A DNA stretch of 64,000 nt, taken from Coniochaeta sp. PMI_546. Lineage: Eukaryota; Ascomycota; Sordariomycetes; Coniochaetales; Coniochaetaceae. The notes beneath the pieces were generated by a model. It had not been told where the DNA came from and searched no databases. It saw only the letters and a program-made list of their open reading frames with translations. Made by a program: the position numbers and the translations under genes. The stretch is taken from NCBI GenBank assembly GCA_021432605.1, contig MU271163.1, forward strand, positions 1 to 64,000. The letters are read 5' to 3'. Shown here piece by piece: positions 36,601-48,067 of this stretch. The first letter of the stretch is position 1; each line of letters opens with the position of its first letter.

Positions 36601-39063
36601 GTATTTTCAGCCGGGACCTAAGGCACCGACGCCGTTCACACCGGGTATGTTCCCCAACGATCCAGATTTCACGTCGTGCAGCGCGAGTTCGACGACATGT
36701 GCCTTCGCATGGGCGCTGCGCATACTGGACTCGAGCTCCATCTACGTCTACTCCTCGGGCCTCTACAGCTGGTACAGCAGCTACTCGCAAGCGTGCGTGG
36801 CCACTGAGAGCTGCCAGGATCGTGGCGTCGGCATCGAAAACACTTCGGGTATATGGGTGTACGCGCTCGCTACCAAGGCGATCAAGGAGATGGTTAGCCC
36901 CGTCAAGGTGGCCGCCACACTGGCCGCTCCTAACCAGAACGGCTACCTGTCCTCCATTCTCGCCTGGCTCGAGGGCTCTACTGCTGTCGTCGGTAACCGG
37001 TTTCCTGGGTGGTCTATCTTCCCCAACGGGTCGCTGGCCGACGCGGGTCTAACCAATGCCTGCGAGGCCGCCATGTACCAAACACTCAAGTGCGACACCT
37101 CGGCCCAGGCCTTCCTTTCGGATGGCTACCAGGGCAACGTCGGCAACACCACGAGACTAGCCCTGATGTGCGACCCGAGCTGCTCCGACTCGCTGCGCTA
37201 CCTTCACAACAGCATTGTCTCCGCCTGCGCTTCCACACCAAACCTTTTGACTGGCTGGCCACTCCTGGGCTTTGCTGATATGGTCTGGTCGCATTGGAAC
37301 GAGACTTGTTTCAAAGACCCTTCTACAGGACAGCTTTGTGACAGTGGGTCTCGTATACCCCTATCGGTCGTTCATTATACTAATGTGTCGTAGCCGTCCT
37401 ATCGGGCTTCTCCGCTGTTGCCGACATCTCGCTGATGCCACGTGACGAGATGTGTTCGTACTGCAACCTCCAAAAATACAAGTTAATGCAAAGCTCGGCG
37501 TTCTCGGTTTACGATAATGCCACCTTCGAGACGAGATACCAATACATCGCCTCCAGTATGCCGCTCCCCCTTTTCCCCCGTCCGGTCCGTGGTAGATGCT
37601 AACTTCCTCCGCCCTTGCCAGCATGTAGTGCCGGCGTCTCTAACTTTAATCCGACCCCTTACGGCTTTCAGTCCGACGTCGACGTGAGCGAGGAAATTTG
37701 CACGTCGGGCCAGTTCTACACCGCTCAAGCGGGCGACACATGCGACTCAATATCCGGCGCCAAAAGCGTATCATCGGCGACACTATTTTGGACCAATCCC
37801 TCTATCAGGGATTGCTCCTCGATATCACCCGGAACTCGGCTTTGCCTACCACTAGCATGCCCAGTCATCCACGTTATCACGGCCACCGAATCTTGTTTGA
37901 ATATCACGACCAATGCCGGCATTCTGACGTCGGACCTCAGCAGCTACAACCCGGGAATCAACTGGGACTGCGACCACTTACATGACGGTACCATCAAGTG
38001 GGGCTCCACCCTCTGCATCTCGCCGCCGGGCGGGGGTTACACTCCTAATTCAACCTCCAACGGCACTGCGTCACCCTGGAGTGGCGGCAACGGCTACCGC
38101 GATCCGGCCGTGGCTCCGCCAGCAGGCTCTGTCGTGGCGCCGGGCACGACAACCAAGTGCGGGGCCTGGTACAAGCACACTGTCGCTACCGAAAGTTGTC
38201 CAGAGATCTGCATCGCCGGTGGCGTCGTCTACTCGCTTTTCCTATCCGTCAACCCCTCGCTGCACGACGCCACGTGCAACACCGATCTCGTCGTCGGCAC
38301 CACGTATTGCATCCATCCCACGCGTGACTGGAACGCCACTGGCTCTTTACCCACCCTTACCCCGTCCTCGGCTGTATCTTCCAGCACAGGAAGTACGACG
38401 AGGAGTACAGACACCAGCAAGTCGGTTACGACCGGGTTCAGCACCACCGAGACCTCGACCAGTAGCACAAAGACCTCTTCTACCTCGTCGACCGTGTCAA
38501 GCACTACAAAGATATCGTCCACCTCGTCGACGAGTCCCACACCTTCACCGACCAGCTATTGCACGCATGGTACCGGACCCGGTGGCTACCTCGGCCTGTG
38601 CGACTTCAGCTGCTATTTTGGCTTCTGCCCCTCGCCCTGCACCTGTACGGCCACAAGCAGCACACCCAACCAGGCGCCGGCCCTGACGTCCGACCACGGC
38701 TACGCGCTCCCGGGCGAGGCGTCCGACTTTGGGCCGCTGTGCGACTACACATGCTCCCACAACTACTGCCCGGACACGGTGTGCACCAATGTGCCGCCCA
38801 GCAGCGACCCGGGCACGGGGAATGTGTGTGTCCAAGGCAGTGGCGATGGCGGCTATTCAGGCTTGTGCAGCTTCTCGTGCAACTTTGGCTATTGCCCACC
38901 CGGGCCGTGTGTCTGTACCATGTACGGCACCCAGATACCGCCGCCGCCCGCATCGGGTGGGTCCGGTGTCCCGGCGCCAGGTTTGGACCAGAGTTACTCT
39001 GGGCTTTGTAGTTTCGCGTGCGGCCACGGCTATTGCCCGAGCACGGCCTGTACTCCAGTTTGA
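33636..39063 (+). CDS. GH55 beta-1,3-glucanase fused to LysM domains and Cys repeats
   Basis: Twelve exons: 33636-34244, 34286-34504, 34560-34657, 34721-34883, 34941-35008, 35072-35240, 35296-36061, 36132-36288, 36359-36420, 36474-37343, 37394-37555 and 37622-39063. All use GT-AG and sum to 1594 residues. The chosen Met begins a signal peptide (MTLQMLLSLVLIVAGLL). Two parallel beta-helix (Pectate_lyase_3) halves typical of GH55 exo-beta-1,3-glucanase follow: FRNVKDYGAVGDGIHDDTAA at about 206 and FVNIKSYGAKGDGVTDDTS at about 574, ending near 910. Within the same exon (36474-37343) the protein continues into the N-terminal region usual for multi-LysM proteins (DMVWSHWNETC, then MCSYCNLQKYKLMQSSAFS). 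Three LysM domains start near 1142, 1197 and 1296. A Ser/Thr linker (1354-1427) and four LCxFxCxxGYCP Cys repeats complete it. It would cut beta-glucan and bind chitin outside the cell. Two separate genes are unlikely, since the junction lies in one open exon. Confidence 0.88.
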
Positions 39064-41370
39064 GGCGGTTTCGATACTCGGCGACGCTGTTTGACTTCTT
39101 AGGAGGTGGGACGTTTCTGTATCCAACATTGAGATGGAACGCAGGAGGACTACAACCGGATTTCTTCCGTGTTCATACGGCCGTGTGGGTCATGCAATTT
39201 TACTCTTGGATACTTGTATAATAAAGCGCTCGGGCTACCTTTTCTAAATTATATAGCCGCTTATGAATTTTGGTGCAGTCCAACAAAGAATAGAACAGGA
39301 TCAAGACATCTGCCTCTTGCCGAGGATGAACACACTACACGTTCGGTCGATAGGTTGAGTCGAGCCCCTGTGTCCGATGATTTCTGAGCAGTGCAATGGT
39401 CTTGGAACTACCAAGACCAATCTCGACCTGGCCATCAAGGGACCAAAACCATGCGACTAAAACCGTAGACGAGCATACGGATCTAGAAAATTGTCCGACG
39501 ACATAGGGGGAACATATCGTCGAAGAATAACCTGTCAGTCTTTCCTGTTGAACTATGACCCCTCCGCTCAAAGGTCATTTGAGTAGCATTGCACAAGATT
39601 GTCGACATTGAATCATTCGCCTCCGCGACTCAAAAGGTGGCTCCGCACTTATTAGGTAACTCTTAACAGTACGTCGTCCGGAATGTAGCATCCTTGAAGC
39701 GTATCGGAAACGATCCTCCGGAGCACTTCTTGCACAATTTGTGATTGAAAGGTGGTATTCAAGCATACTACTTCATATCACGCTATCGCTGCCAGTGACA
39801 ACAGGGGCTTGACGCGAATGTTACCTTAATGGTACTTAAATTAGATCTGCGCGACCCACTACACTATAGTAGTAAAGGTTAGCACGCAAACAGCTTGGCA
39901 AGTCTGGCCAAGACGGGGTACCTGATCGTCCCGCAAAACCCCTGCAAGACTGTTTATCGGACTAAGAACACAGGTGCATAGTTGGTCGCGGTCTAACCAG
40001 AGGGCAATCACATACGCCTTGCCTAGTCTCTGGGATATTTGACCAAAACCTGAAATTGGTGTGTCGCTGTCGGGCACGCCCTTTTCTGATTGCTCCAAAT
40101 CTCGCCACGTGTGGTGCCGCGCCCGGATCCTGGCTCACCGTGAACCTGGCTAGGGCCAGCAGCCAGATACCACCTGGCGCATCTCTGCGATGTAGAAAGC
40201 TGCTAAGGAAGACAAGCTCCCGGAAAATAGTCAGTTTATGCCATGCGTATCCAATTTCTATGCTATCTAATTGAAAAGCTGCCTTATTACGCCCTTGTTT
40301 ACCCATTACGTACGCGCGCTGCTTCAGGTGTACAGTACCAATTGTGGGCTTAACGCTTTCAATCTGCTGGTGGAATAGGTATTTTGTAACGCCGCGCAGC
40401 AACTGGGCAGAACCACGGGTTCGCAGGGCTAGCAGCAGGGTTATAAGCCACTGGAGTGCACGAGTACAGCGGGCGCTGCACTGCTGGATCTTTTTGGGTC
40501 TCTTGCCGAGTGGTTTACGTATACACACTCGTAACACTATAAAAGGGTCTTTATCTTATACACAAGAGTTATTACAGCTATTTAGGACATTATACAGACC
40601 TATATGCTCTACAGCGGTATAATGATTCTTGGGGACTCACGTGTTACGGAGCAGTTACATGTAACAGTTCATGGGCCTCATTTCCTATAATGCCTGGTCC
40701 ATAAGATAGAAGATGAGGAATATTATCAAAAACCCCGAGAAATAGAAGGGACCCATTCACTACATCCATCAGAATGAATCAAGGGCGAGGGGATCTGTCG
40801 GAGAAGAGACGTGTTACACCCGGGTGGTTGGACAGTGAAAATCACCCGCTGCAGCCGGAGAGGACGGGCGAGTCGGCGGACGGCGCTAGGTCTAGTAAGG
40901 GGCATAGGCAAGGGAAACGGCGTAGAAGGCGGTGCTGAAGGGTCGTTGGCTGGGCTAAGGTTTGAAGACGATAAGGCGACAAGGGCGAGGGGGCCAACTA
41001 AGATGGCGGCGCCAGATCCTAGAGAGGAGTCTGAACCACGCGTTTGGCGTCATGGGCCTAGGTTAGCAAGCTGCTCTAGCCTGACGCTCGCAGTGGCAGA
41101 CGATGTGAGCATTTCAAACCTCTGTCAATGCCCTATGAACGGTTGCATCTTGGTCTGACCTGGGTGCCAACGGGTCAGGAGTATATCGGGGCTTATTGAA
41201 TTTGCCCGGTCATCCTCGAGGATCTGCGTGATCTGCCACCCAGAGAATTTTCTTTCTTTTTTTTTAGGTTTTTATTTTTATTTTTACTATGGCGCTGAGG
41301 AACCTAGGAGTAGCTAGTCGATCTAGATCTCATGCGAACGCCACTGCAACATCCAAAAAGCCTTGCGCGC
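39064..41370. other. Intergenic region with possible transposon debris
   Basis: 2.3 kb between convergent genes. On the minus strand, 39962-40537 is open for 191 codons and basic (KPLGKRPKKIQQCSARC at its start), with protein-like composition. It matches no family I recognise and could be a fragment of a mobile element or a chance frame. T-rich runs lie at about 41250-41290. No other gene is supported. Confidence 0.4.
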
Positions 41371-43612
41371 TCACGAGTTGTACGACTGGGGTGTTCCGGT
41401 CGGGTAGGTCTGGAAGCTAAGCCCAGCCAGAGCACGGGCACGGCCCACATAGAGTGAGCAGATAGCTTCCATGGTCTGCGACACTCCGTCGGTGCCACCC
41501 CTCCAATGCTCGTGGCCGTCGAGGGCATTGGCTATCAGCCAGTTCTTCAGTGTCTGGAAGCGCTCGGCCATGTAATCTTGGTACCAGGTGTCCCATGCAG
41601 CGACCACGTCGATGTTGAGGCCGTTCTGCTGGTTGAAGATCCGCTGGTAGTTGTACAGCTCCCAGCGGATGGCCTTGATCGAGTTTTCACCGAATGAGAT
41701 GGCGTCTGCGTTGTTCATGTAGTTGAGCACGTTGAGGGCCTTGATGAGTTTGGATGTTCAGCACAGTTCTCGGTGGGGCTCGTGCCGAAACCTCCTCTAG
41801 CGCTATGCAGGCAAGCAAAGGTCTTCAACTTACTGCACGAAGGTGTGTCACGAACACGCGTGGCGCGCTGACCATTGCGCCCGCCATTCTGTCCGGAGCT
41901 ACTGGATCGTTTCCCCTCAAGATCTGCAGGCTTTGTGAGTGAGGCTTCCGCTCAGGGACTCATCATGCTGAAAAAAAGAGGATGACCCAGGTGTGTGTCA
42001 GCCAGGTGTCTTGGGCGAAACACTCACAGCTGCTTTCATGAGATTGAGATTGGCCTGCAAGAGCAAGAAGTTATCCCTCCATACGCCGCTACCGAGGGTC
42101 CACATGAGTCGCCTTGCTGGCAGGGTCACTGCCTGCGCACCGGGCATTGTGGCTATGTTGGCCAAAGCGGCTTGGTTCGTGTTCATGAAGTTCTGAAAGA
42201 AGCCCCCCGGTATCGTGGTGAAAGTACCGCCACCTGCGAGATTGCCCTCGATGGCAGCCTTGACAAACTTGGCGAACAAATTCTTCTCGATGTAATGCTC
42301 GGCTGTGTTTGGACTTGTGAGCAAAGCGGTTCCTGCAAAGTTGCGTAGTTCTCTTGCACAACGACCAGAATCGGATGACCGAATCTTTTGGCGAACAGGG
42401 AAAGGATCCAGATGGGTATGAATGGTGTGTGCGGACTCACTATTGAGGAAGTTGTAGATGGTCTCGCCAGCAACATTCCTCCCAGCCACGCCGGCCTGTA
42501 TCCCTGCCTGATTGTACTCGACTACATAGAAAGCCGTGCAGTCGTCGTTGAAGTCCATAGCCATGGCATGCTGCCATTGCCAATCGGTGGCAGCAAAGTC
42601 CCGTGGTGTCGGCCACTGTTGGAATGGTTAGCGAAGAGTATCGACGGCGGGCTCAGGGAAACCTACGTCCACGGAGGTGAAGCTACCGGACCAGGTCTGG
42701 CCTTGCGGGTCCGTGGCTGCCCAGGGATAGCTGTCGGCTCGGCGTTCGAGCGATGCCACTTCATCATCATGTTCGAAGCGGCTGCTGAATTTGGGGCTGC
42801 GCGCAAGCAACTTTGACGTGCCGGACGGACATGACGAGTCGCTCGGCCCGCAGCAGGTGTCCTGATCGTAGCATATGCAAATGAGAGGGTCAGGACCAAC
42901 GCCTATCCACTGGCGCACAAGGTTGGCGAGGGTAGGTAGGCCGCAAGCTATCAAGGACGCTGCCGCCAGGTTCCGACGCATCTCCTGGCCCTGCGGGGAC
43001 CGGTTGAGCCAGTCAGAGAAGTCTGCATAGGACAGGCTGTTGAAGACGGGTATGACTCTGGCGTCCCATAGTGTCGTAAGAAGCTTGTCGCCAGTTTGCT
43101 TGATAAACAAGCTGTTCACCAGGTCTTGGATGGCCTGCGGCGCGCTCCCGGTTATTGTCTCGGACTGCCGCGCGGCAAGCTCTGCATAGTGGATTACGGT
43201 TAGCGATAAACTTAGAATGCCGCGCCGCATCGCCCAATGCAGGATGCGACGCATGATGCTTAACTCAACTGACCATGTCCAGCGGTAGACTTTCTTTCCT
43301 TGCAATAGGACAACCCTTCCACAGCATCACAGTTTCGTCTCAGCGCGGGGTTCTGACAATCAGGTCAGTGCCCGCCAGACGACAACGATCAACTCCTGTT
43401 GATTTCAGACCACATACATGACTGAGTAACTCGCCCACCGAGACATGTCCTCTCTCTGCCAGAAGATGGCAATTATCGGCCGGTTGCGCCACGATCCAAT
43501 CTGCACAGTCGGCGACTGTGTCGACCGGCGCTCTAAAGACAGGATCTGAGAGGAGGCAATGGCCTGGCAACGCCAGAAAGCCGACAACGAAGCCCAGTGT
43601 GACGGCCACCAT
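41371..43612 (-). CDS. Secreted LysM protein with unrecognised C-terminal domain
   Basis: The first exon (43418-43612) encodes a signal peptide (MVAVTLGFVVGFLALPGHCL) and most of a LysM domain (DCADWIVAQPADNCHLLAE). The second, from 43352, completes it (NPALRRNC...GLSYC). LysM binds chitin or peptidoglycan sugars. From there two models fit. Either the frame stops at 43260 (a 95-residue LysM effector, with a separate gene beginning only a few bases on), or an intron 43182-43273 (GTCAGT...ATGCAG) joins it in phase to further exons 42667-43181, 42028-42615, 41834-41923 and 41371-41739, giving about 611 residues. An optional 108-base intron at 42333-42440 would shorten this to about 575. The fused form is preferred because the genes would otherwise almost touch. 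The downstream part contains CICYDQDTCCGPSDSSC, WPTPRDFAATDWQWQHAMAM and YNYQRIFNQQNGLN; I do not recognise it. Confidence 0.7.
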
Positions 43613-44188
43613 GTTGCAGGCGACACTGGCTCACGGGGTTACTCAGGGACCTTGGCTGCACTGCGGTCCGGGAACCGAATGTTGAGGAGCCGACCATACT
43701 TATGGATCGCCGTGCTGCGCATGATATATCAGATTCGATTCGCCTTGCAGGGCCGTGCGAAGGATCGTAGGATGCTGAGTAAGATTAACGCCGAGGAATG
43801 ACTAAATTGCTTCTAGAACTCCGACAACTACCTGGTATGGGTCCAGTTAGCGCATCCTTCGCAACGTTTTGATCCATGGTCGCCGGAAAAAGGGAGCTTT
43901 TGCGCGCGAAAAGGTCAGATGCCAAGCAGCGAATATCCGAAGTTGCGAATCGTCTAAAACACCTCGTCGCGTGTGTCAATGCAACGCCTGGTTCATGCTT
44001 ACAAGTCTCCGGAAGTCCGTCCGAATAGCGACCGAGGAGGAATCGAGCCGGGATGGATGCCGTGGATTACAAGATGTCAGCGCCTGACCTTGTCTTCGAC
44101 CTTAGCTCACCGAGCTCGAGGCATTTAGTCACCTCTTCGGGCTCCCCATACCCAGAACGTCCTCTCTCAGTCAGGACTTACGCTCGTT
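43613..44188. promoter_or_regulatory. Divergent promoter of LysM and spherulin-4 genes
   Basis: 576 bases separate the start codons of two divergently transcribed secreted-protein genes. No open frame with family features lies within it. Shared control is inferred from position only. Confidence 0.45.
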
Positions 44189-46309
44189 TTGGCAAACATG
44201 CGTTCATCATGGCCTGCAAGGCTGGTTGCTGCCTCTACGGCGCTACTCTTCTGCTCAGCTGCGGCGGCGTCGCAACTGCTCAGCACTGATGCTGCAGTAC
44301 AACAGCTTCATGCTCGCGACATATGGGATACCTATGACAGCTCATTGCAAGACTGGCTTAGCCATCCGACATGCAGCATAGGTGATGGGCCCGGCGGAGG
44401 AGAGACACACGGAGATGTCATGGTTGCGATCGCATCATACATCAACCCAACCGGGTCCAAGGGTGCTTGGGACCGGTTGATAGGCTACCCGAATAACAAG
44501 ATGCCCATCCTGTGCGCCAACGTTGTCAATGGCCCCGGCGCCAAGCCAGCGGATGAAGACTGGCAAGATGTCATCAATCGCGCTGCTGGATCAGGGAAGA
44601 TTGTCTTGGGCTACGTGCGGACAGGGTATCTCGGTCTCTCTGACGATCACTACACGACGCGCCTTGGATCGACCAACTTGGCGGACTGGGCAGCTCAGAT
44701 CCAAGAGGACGTGGATGCGTGGTACGATATCTACGGCAGCAGCATCGGGGGCATCTTCTTTGACGAAGGCTGGCCTGGGTGCGGCAGCAGCAGCACTTCC
44801 AGCGAGTACCACGACTTGTACAAGTGGATCAACGACTACACAAAGCGCAACCATCCTGGCGCCTACACAGTCCTGAACCCAGGCTCACCGTGCGACGAGT
44901 GCTTCAAGGATACCATGGACACGCTCTTGACCTTCGAGCTCTCCTACACCGCGTACAAGTCATCTTACACGCCAAATAAGTGGAATGCAACCGACGCACG
45001 CAAGCTGTGGCACATCGTGTACAACGTTCCCAGAAGCGCGATCAACGAGGTGGCTACATTGGCTCGTCAGCGTGGCGCCGGCTTCCTACAGATCACTGAC
45101 GAGGACATGCCGAACCCTTACGACATCCTGCCCGACGACGACTATATGCAGGCGCAGCTGCTTCAGGCATCGGGCGGCACGGTAAAGACTGATCCTGCCT
45201 CTACCTGGCCCGCAGGCGAGGCTGTAGGAAGCGTCGGCTCCTTGAATGTGGGATTCTTCGACTACAGCTCTGCCAATATGATCTGGTCTGGCGTCACGGG
45301 TGCGTTCGGGTACAATATCTACGTCAACGGCCGCCTCGGCGCGAGCGTGCCCGGCAAGATGACGTCGATCACAATAGGCGGTCTCCAGCCAGGTTCCTCC
45401 AACAGCGTATATGTGAAAGCTATCGGCGGCGGTGGAGTTGAGGGAGGACAGTCTCCAACAGCTTCAGTGTCCACCACAGCTCTGCCAGATGGGAAGTCAG
45501 TCTCCAATCCAAGCTACACTGTGAGTGGCGGCTCAAGCACCTACCAAGCCGACGTACTCATTCCGTACGCCTTTGTCCGCCTTTTCATCTGGGATTTGGT
45601 GGATTGCAAACTCGAGAGTCACCCTGCCTGGCCCATCAACTTCGGTGACAAGGGTCACTATGTCTGCACGCAATACATGGTCGAGGGCACCAAGCTGTAC
45701 AAATACACCGGCGTGATCCTGCCGGGCCAGAACGCGCCTTTCACCTTCACGAAGGTCGCTGACATCACCCGTACGATTTCCGGATACACCTACAAATGGA
45801 CGCTGCCTTACGGCAGCGACACGTTCGACGCGAGCAGGTACCTCGTCCAGGGGCAGGGCTACAACCCCTCCATCAACCTTATCCAGCCTGGCACGGAAGC
45901 CTATGACTGCAAAGGCTCGAGCGGTTGCGGACCGGGCCTCACACCCGCTTGCGTTGCCGCCGCAGCCAATATCTCGCGTAGTGACACCTACCACTACACC
46001 AACTTGTAAGTGATTACGTCTGCTCTGACGACTCAGCTACCGCTGGACAGATTGATAGGCTGACTCCTCGCTCCTAGGGGTGGTGCCGACCAGACCGGGG
46101 TTTGCGCCCCGAGCGTAGACAATGGAGGTTACGGCTGCGGCATCTTCGTGCAGAGTTTCAATGGCGCACAGTGCATCCTCACCGGTAACCAGCTCTACTC
46201 GGGCTACGAGCAGATCCGTGAGTTCGGCAGCTGCGATACATGCGGCTCGTATCACAGACCCGATGGCTGTCTCATCACAATTAACTACGTGACTGGCTGC
46301 TACCCTTAG
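44189..46309 (+). CDS. Secreted spherulin-4 (GH135-like) protein with FN3-like domain
   Basis: Two exons (44189-46005 and 46078-46309) sum to 682 residues. A signal peptide lies at the start (WPARLVAASTALLFCSAAAA). The spherulin-4 domain follows at about 50-330: MVAIASYINPTGSKGAWDRL, KIVLGYVRTGYLGL, IGGIFFDEGWPGCG, TVLNPGSPCDEC and FLQITDEDMPNPYD. This family includes Sph3 (GH135) of Aspergillus, which cleaves galactosaminogalactan; the FFDE acids sit where its active-site acids are expected. About 355-430 resembles a fibronectin-type III domain (ANMIWSGVTGAFGYNIYVNG, SNSVYVKAIGGGG). The last part (430-682) is an unassigned extracellular region ending in a Cys-rich tail (CGIFVQSF, CDTCGSYHRPDGCLI). 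It may trim a galactosamine-containing wall or matrix polymer. Substrate and activity are inferred. Intact. Confidence 0.85.
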
Positions 46310-47161
46310 ACAACTAGATAATTAGATTGATCCTGGAAAGCTTTCCAAAGACTTGCGAGGCCGTTGGTCGATGTCCAACACGGCTTTTTCTTCTTTGATA
46401 AACACCTTGTATTGGCACTATAGAAGAAGATTCTACCCTGAGGAAGAGAAAGGAGAGCCTCCCTCCGGCCGCTGCAGCAGGTACAGCCAAAAGTCTGCCA
46501 CGCAAGGCTGATGCTACGTGATAGTCTCTGTCGCCTGTGGGGCCCCCGTTCGGGTGCAATTCAGGGGTCTCATCGTCACAGCAAAGACCCCTAACAAAAC
46601 GAGAAAGATGGTAGCTTTGGTTAGCTTTCATCGACTGGCCGCCAGGTTCCTGGCTCCTGGATTCCCTCTTTGCTCCCCACGCCTAGCTCTTGGCTCCTAG
46701 CTCCCATTTTGGAAATGGCTGCGTACTGCGCATGTAAAGTGGACTCTAGTAAGTACATTGCCCCCACCTGGTGTGTACATACCGGGCTGTCTGAGACGCT
46801 GAAAATGGCCGCGCCAGCCAAAAATGGCAGTCCAGACAGCGATATAGGTACGCACTATCAGTGGAATATAGTATTTGAATGTGTCCTTAGGACATGCGTT
46901 TTTGCTACAATATCGTAAAACGCCTAGAGTGGTCCGTGTGTTTGTACTTGTAGGTCTCCTAAGGACCTAACATTTAGAGTTTTTGTACGGATCCGTTTTT
47001 GGGGTTGATTGGGTGGTGGATGGGTAGTAGGGTAAGTAGGTCAAAACGTACATTGAAAAAACTAGGTACCTAGGTAGCTTACACATACTGAGATTAGGAA
47101 ACAGTTGACACCAACAAAAAACACCTCTAAACGTTGAGAATAATCACAGGCTCTCGTGCAG
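46310..47161. other. Intergenic region with short repeats
   Basis: About 850 bases downstream of both flanking genes. At about 46645-46705 there is a small array of CCTGGCTCCTGG / CTTGGCTCCTAGCTCCC units. Two similar patches, GAAAATGGCCGCGCCAGCC and AAAAATGGCAGTCCAGAC, lie at about 46800-46835. The surrounding 46.7-47.0 kb could be a short non-autonomous repeat, but I see no terminal inverted repeats. No gene. Confidence 0.4.
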
Positions 47162-48067
47162 CTATTCTTTGGGTTTGTATGGCACTCGATCTTTGAGCAG
47201 CCGAGGCGTGTCCGGGTCATGACTTGGCAAGACCACCACGTTAGTTTGACGAGCGAACTCCTTGATGAGCTTCAAGGTCTTCAGTGCCGTCGCTGGATCA
47301 TCATTGATGCCATCTGGCTCCTCCCTGTTCAATATATCCAGGCCATAGGTAGCGTCTCCTGGCAGGAAATACGTCGTGACACTCCCGTCGTCATTGTCGC
47401 CGTATACGACTAGGGAGAGGTGACCCCGAACGTGGCCGGGGGTCTGGACCGCGACGACCTTTCCGTCGGAGGTGATCTTGCCCGTTTGCTTCCACGGGCC
47501 GGTCATGGAATCCGAAAACTCGATCATTTTCGGCGCAAAATCCTTGGGCCAGTGCTGGGGGGTGCAGCCCTGGATAGTTGCAAGGATGGGATGCTTGCCG
47601 AACACGTCCCAGTGCTCACGGCCGAGGTAGATTGGGACATTCGGCGCCAGCGCCGTCAGATCCTTGAGCCCGCCCGCGTGATCGCCGTGCAAGTGGCTAA
47701 GCACGATGGCCTGGAGGTCTTTCGGTTCTACCCCATGCGCGCGAAGCTGCTGCACGACGCCGTCATCCGGGGTGATTTCGACCTTGCTGAGCATCTTCGT
47801 CAGGCTCCAGACAGATAGGTAGCCCGGGGTGTTGAACAGAGGCGACTCTCCTGTGTCGAACAGGATCGGGCCATCGGGATGGGAGATGATGAAGACCCCG
47901 ATGGGAAGCGGCGCAGACCACTGGCGGTCTGCCAAGGACCGTAGGCGGCGCATTGCCACGCTTTTGTTGGCGATGGGCTGGTTTTTCATGGCGGGTCGGA
48001 TCTGGACCGACCCGGTCGAGATGAAGGTGAGGCTTACGCCCTTACGAGGAGGAGACGTTCCCTCCAT
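47162..48067 (-). CDS. Metallo-beta-lactamase-fold lactonase (AHL-lactonase-like)
   Basis: Intronless, 301 residues, the usual size for the lactonase branch of the metallo-beta-lactamase superfamily. The dinuclear metal site is complete: SHLHGDHAGG at 124-133 (His125, His127, Asp129, His130), His212 in TPGHVRGH, Asp238 in LPGDATYG and His283 in PSHDPDT. FDTGESPLF near 70-78 is typical of N-acyl-homoserine-lactone lactonase relatives. Such enzymes open lactone (sometimes lactam) rings in the cytosol; there is no signal peptide. The gene is divergent from an NmrA-like gene. Possible substrates include lactones made by the nearby Baeyer-Villiger enzyme, bacterial signals or plant/fungal lactones; sequence alone does not decide. 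Confidence 0.9.
   Translation of the reverse strand: MEGTSPPRKGVSLTFISTGSVQIRPAMKNQPIANKSVAMRRLRSLADRQWSAPLPIGVFIISHPDGPILFDTGESPLFNTPGYLSVWSLTKMLSKVEITPDDGVVQQLRAHGVEPKDLQAIVLSHLHGDHAGGLKDLTALAPNVPIYLGREHWDVFGKHPILATIQGCTPQHWPKDFAPKMIEFSDSMTGPWKQTGKITSDGKVVAVQTPGHVRGHLSLVVYGDNDDGSVTTYFLPGDATYGLDILNREEPDGINDDPATALKTLKLIKEFARQTNVVVLPSHDPDTPRLLKDRVPYKPKE

Noticed and set aside
38545-39129. Several long frames on both strands over the glucanase-LysM C-terminus
   Set aside because: They mirror the low-complexity Ser/Thr and Cys-repeat coding sequence and have no independent start or family resemblance.
46640-46920. Possible miniature transposon
   Set aside because: There are short internal repeats but no terminal inverted repeats or target-site duplication visible, so it is only mentioned as a repeat patch.
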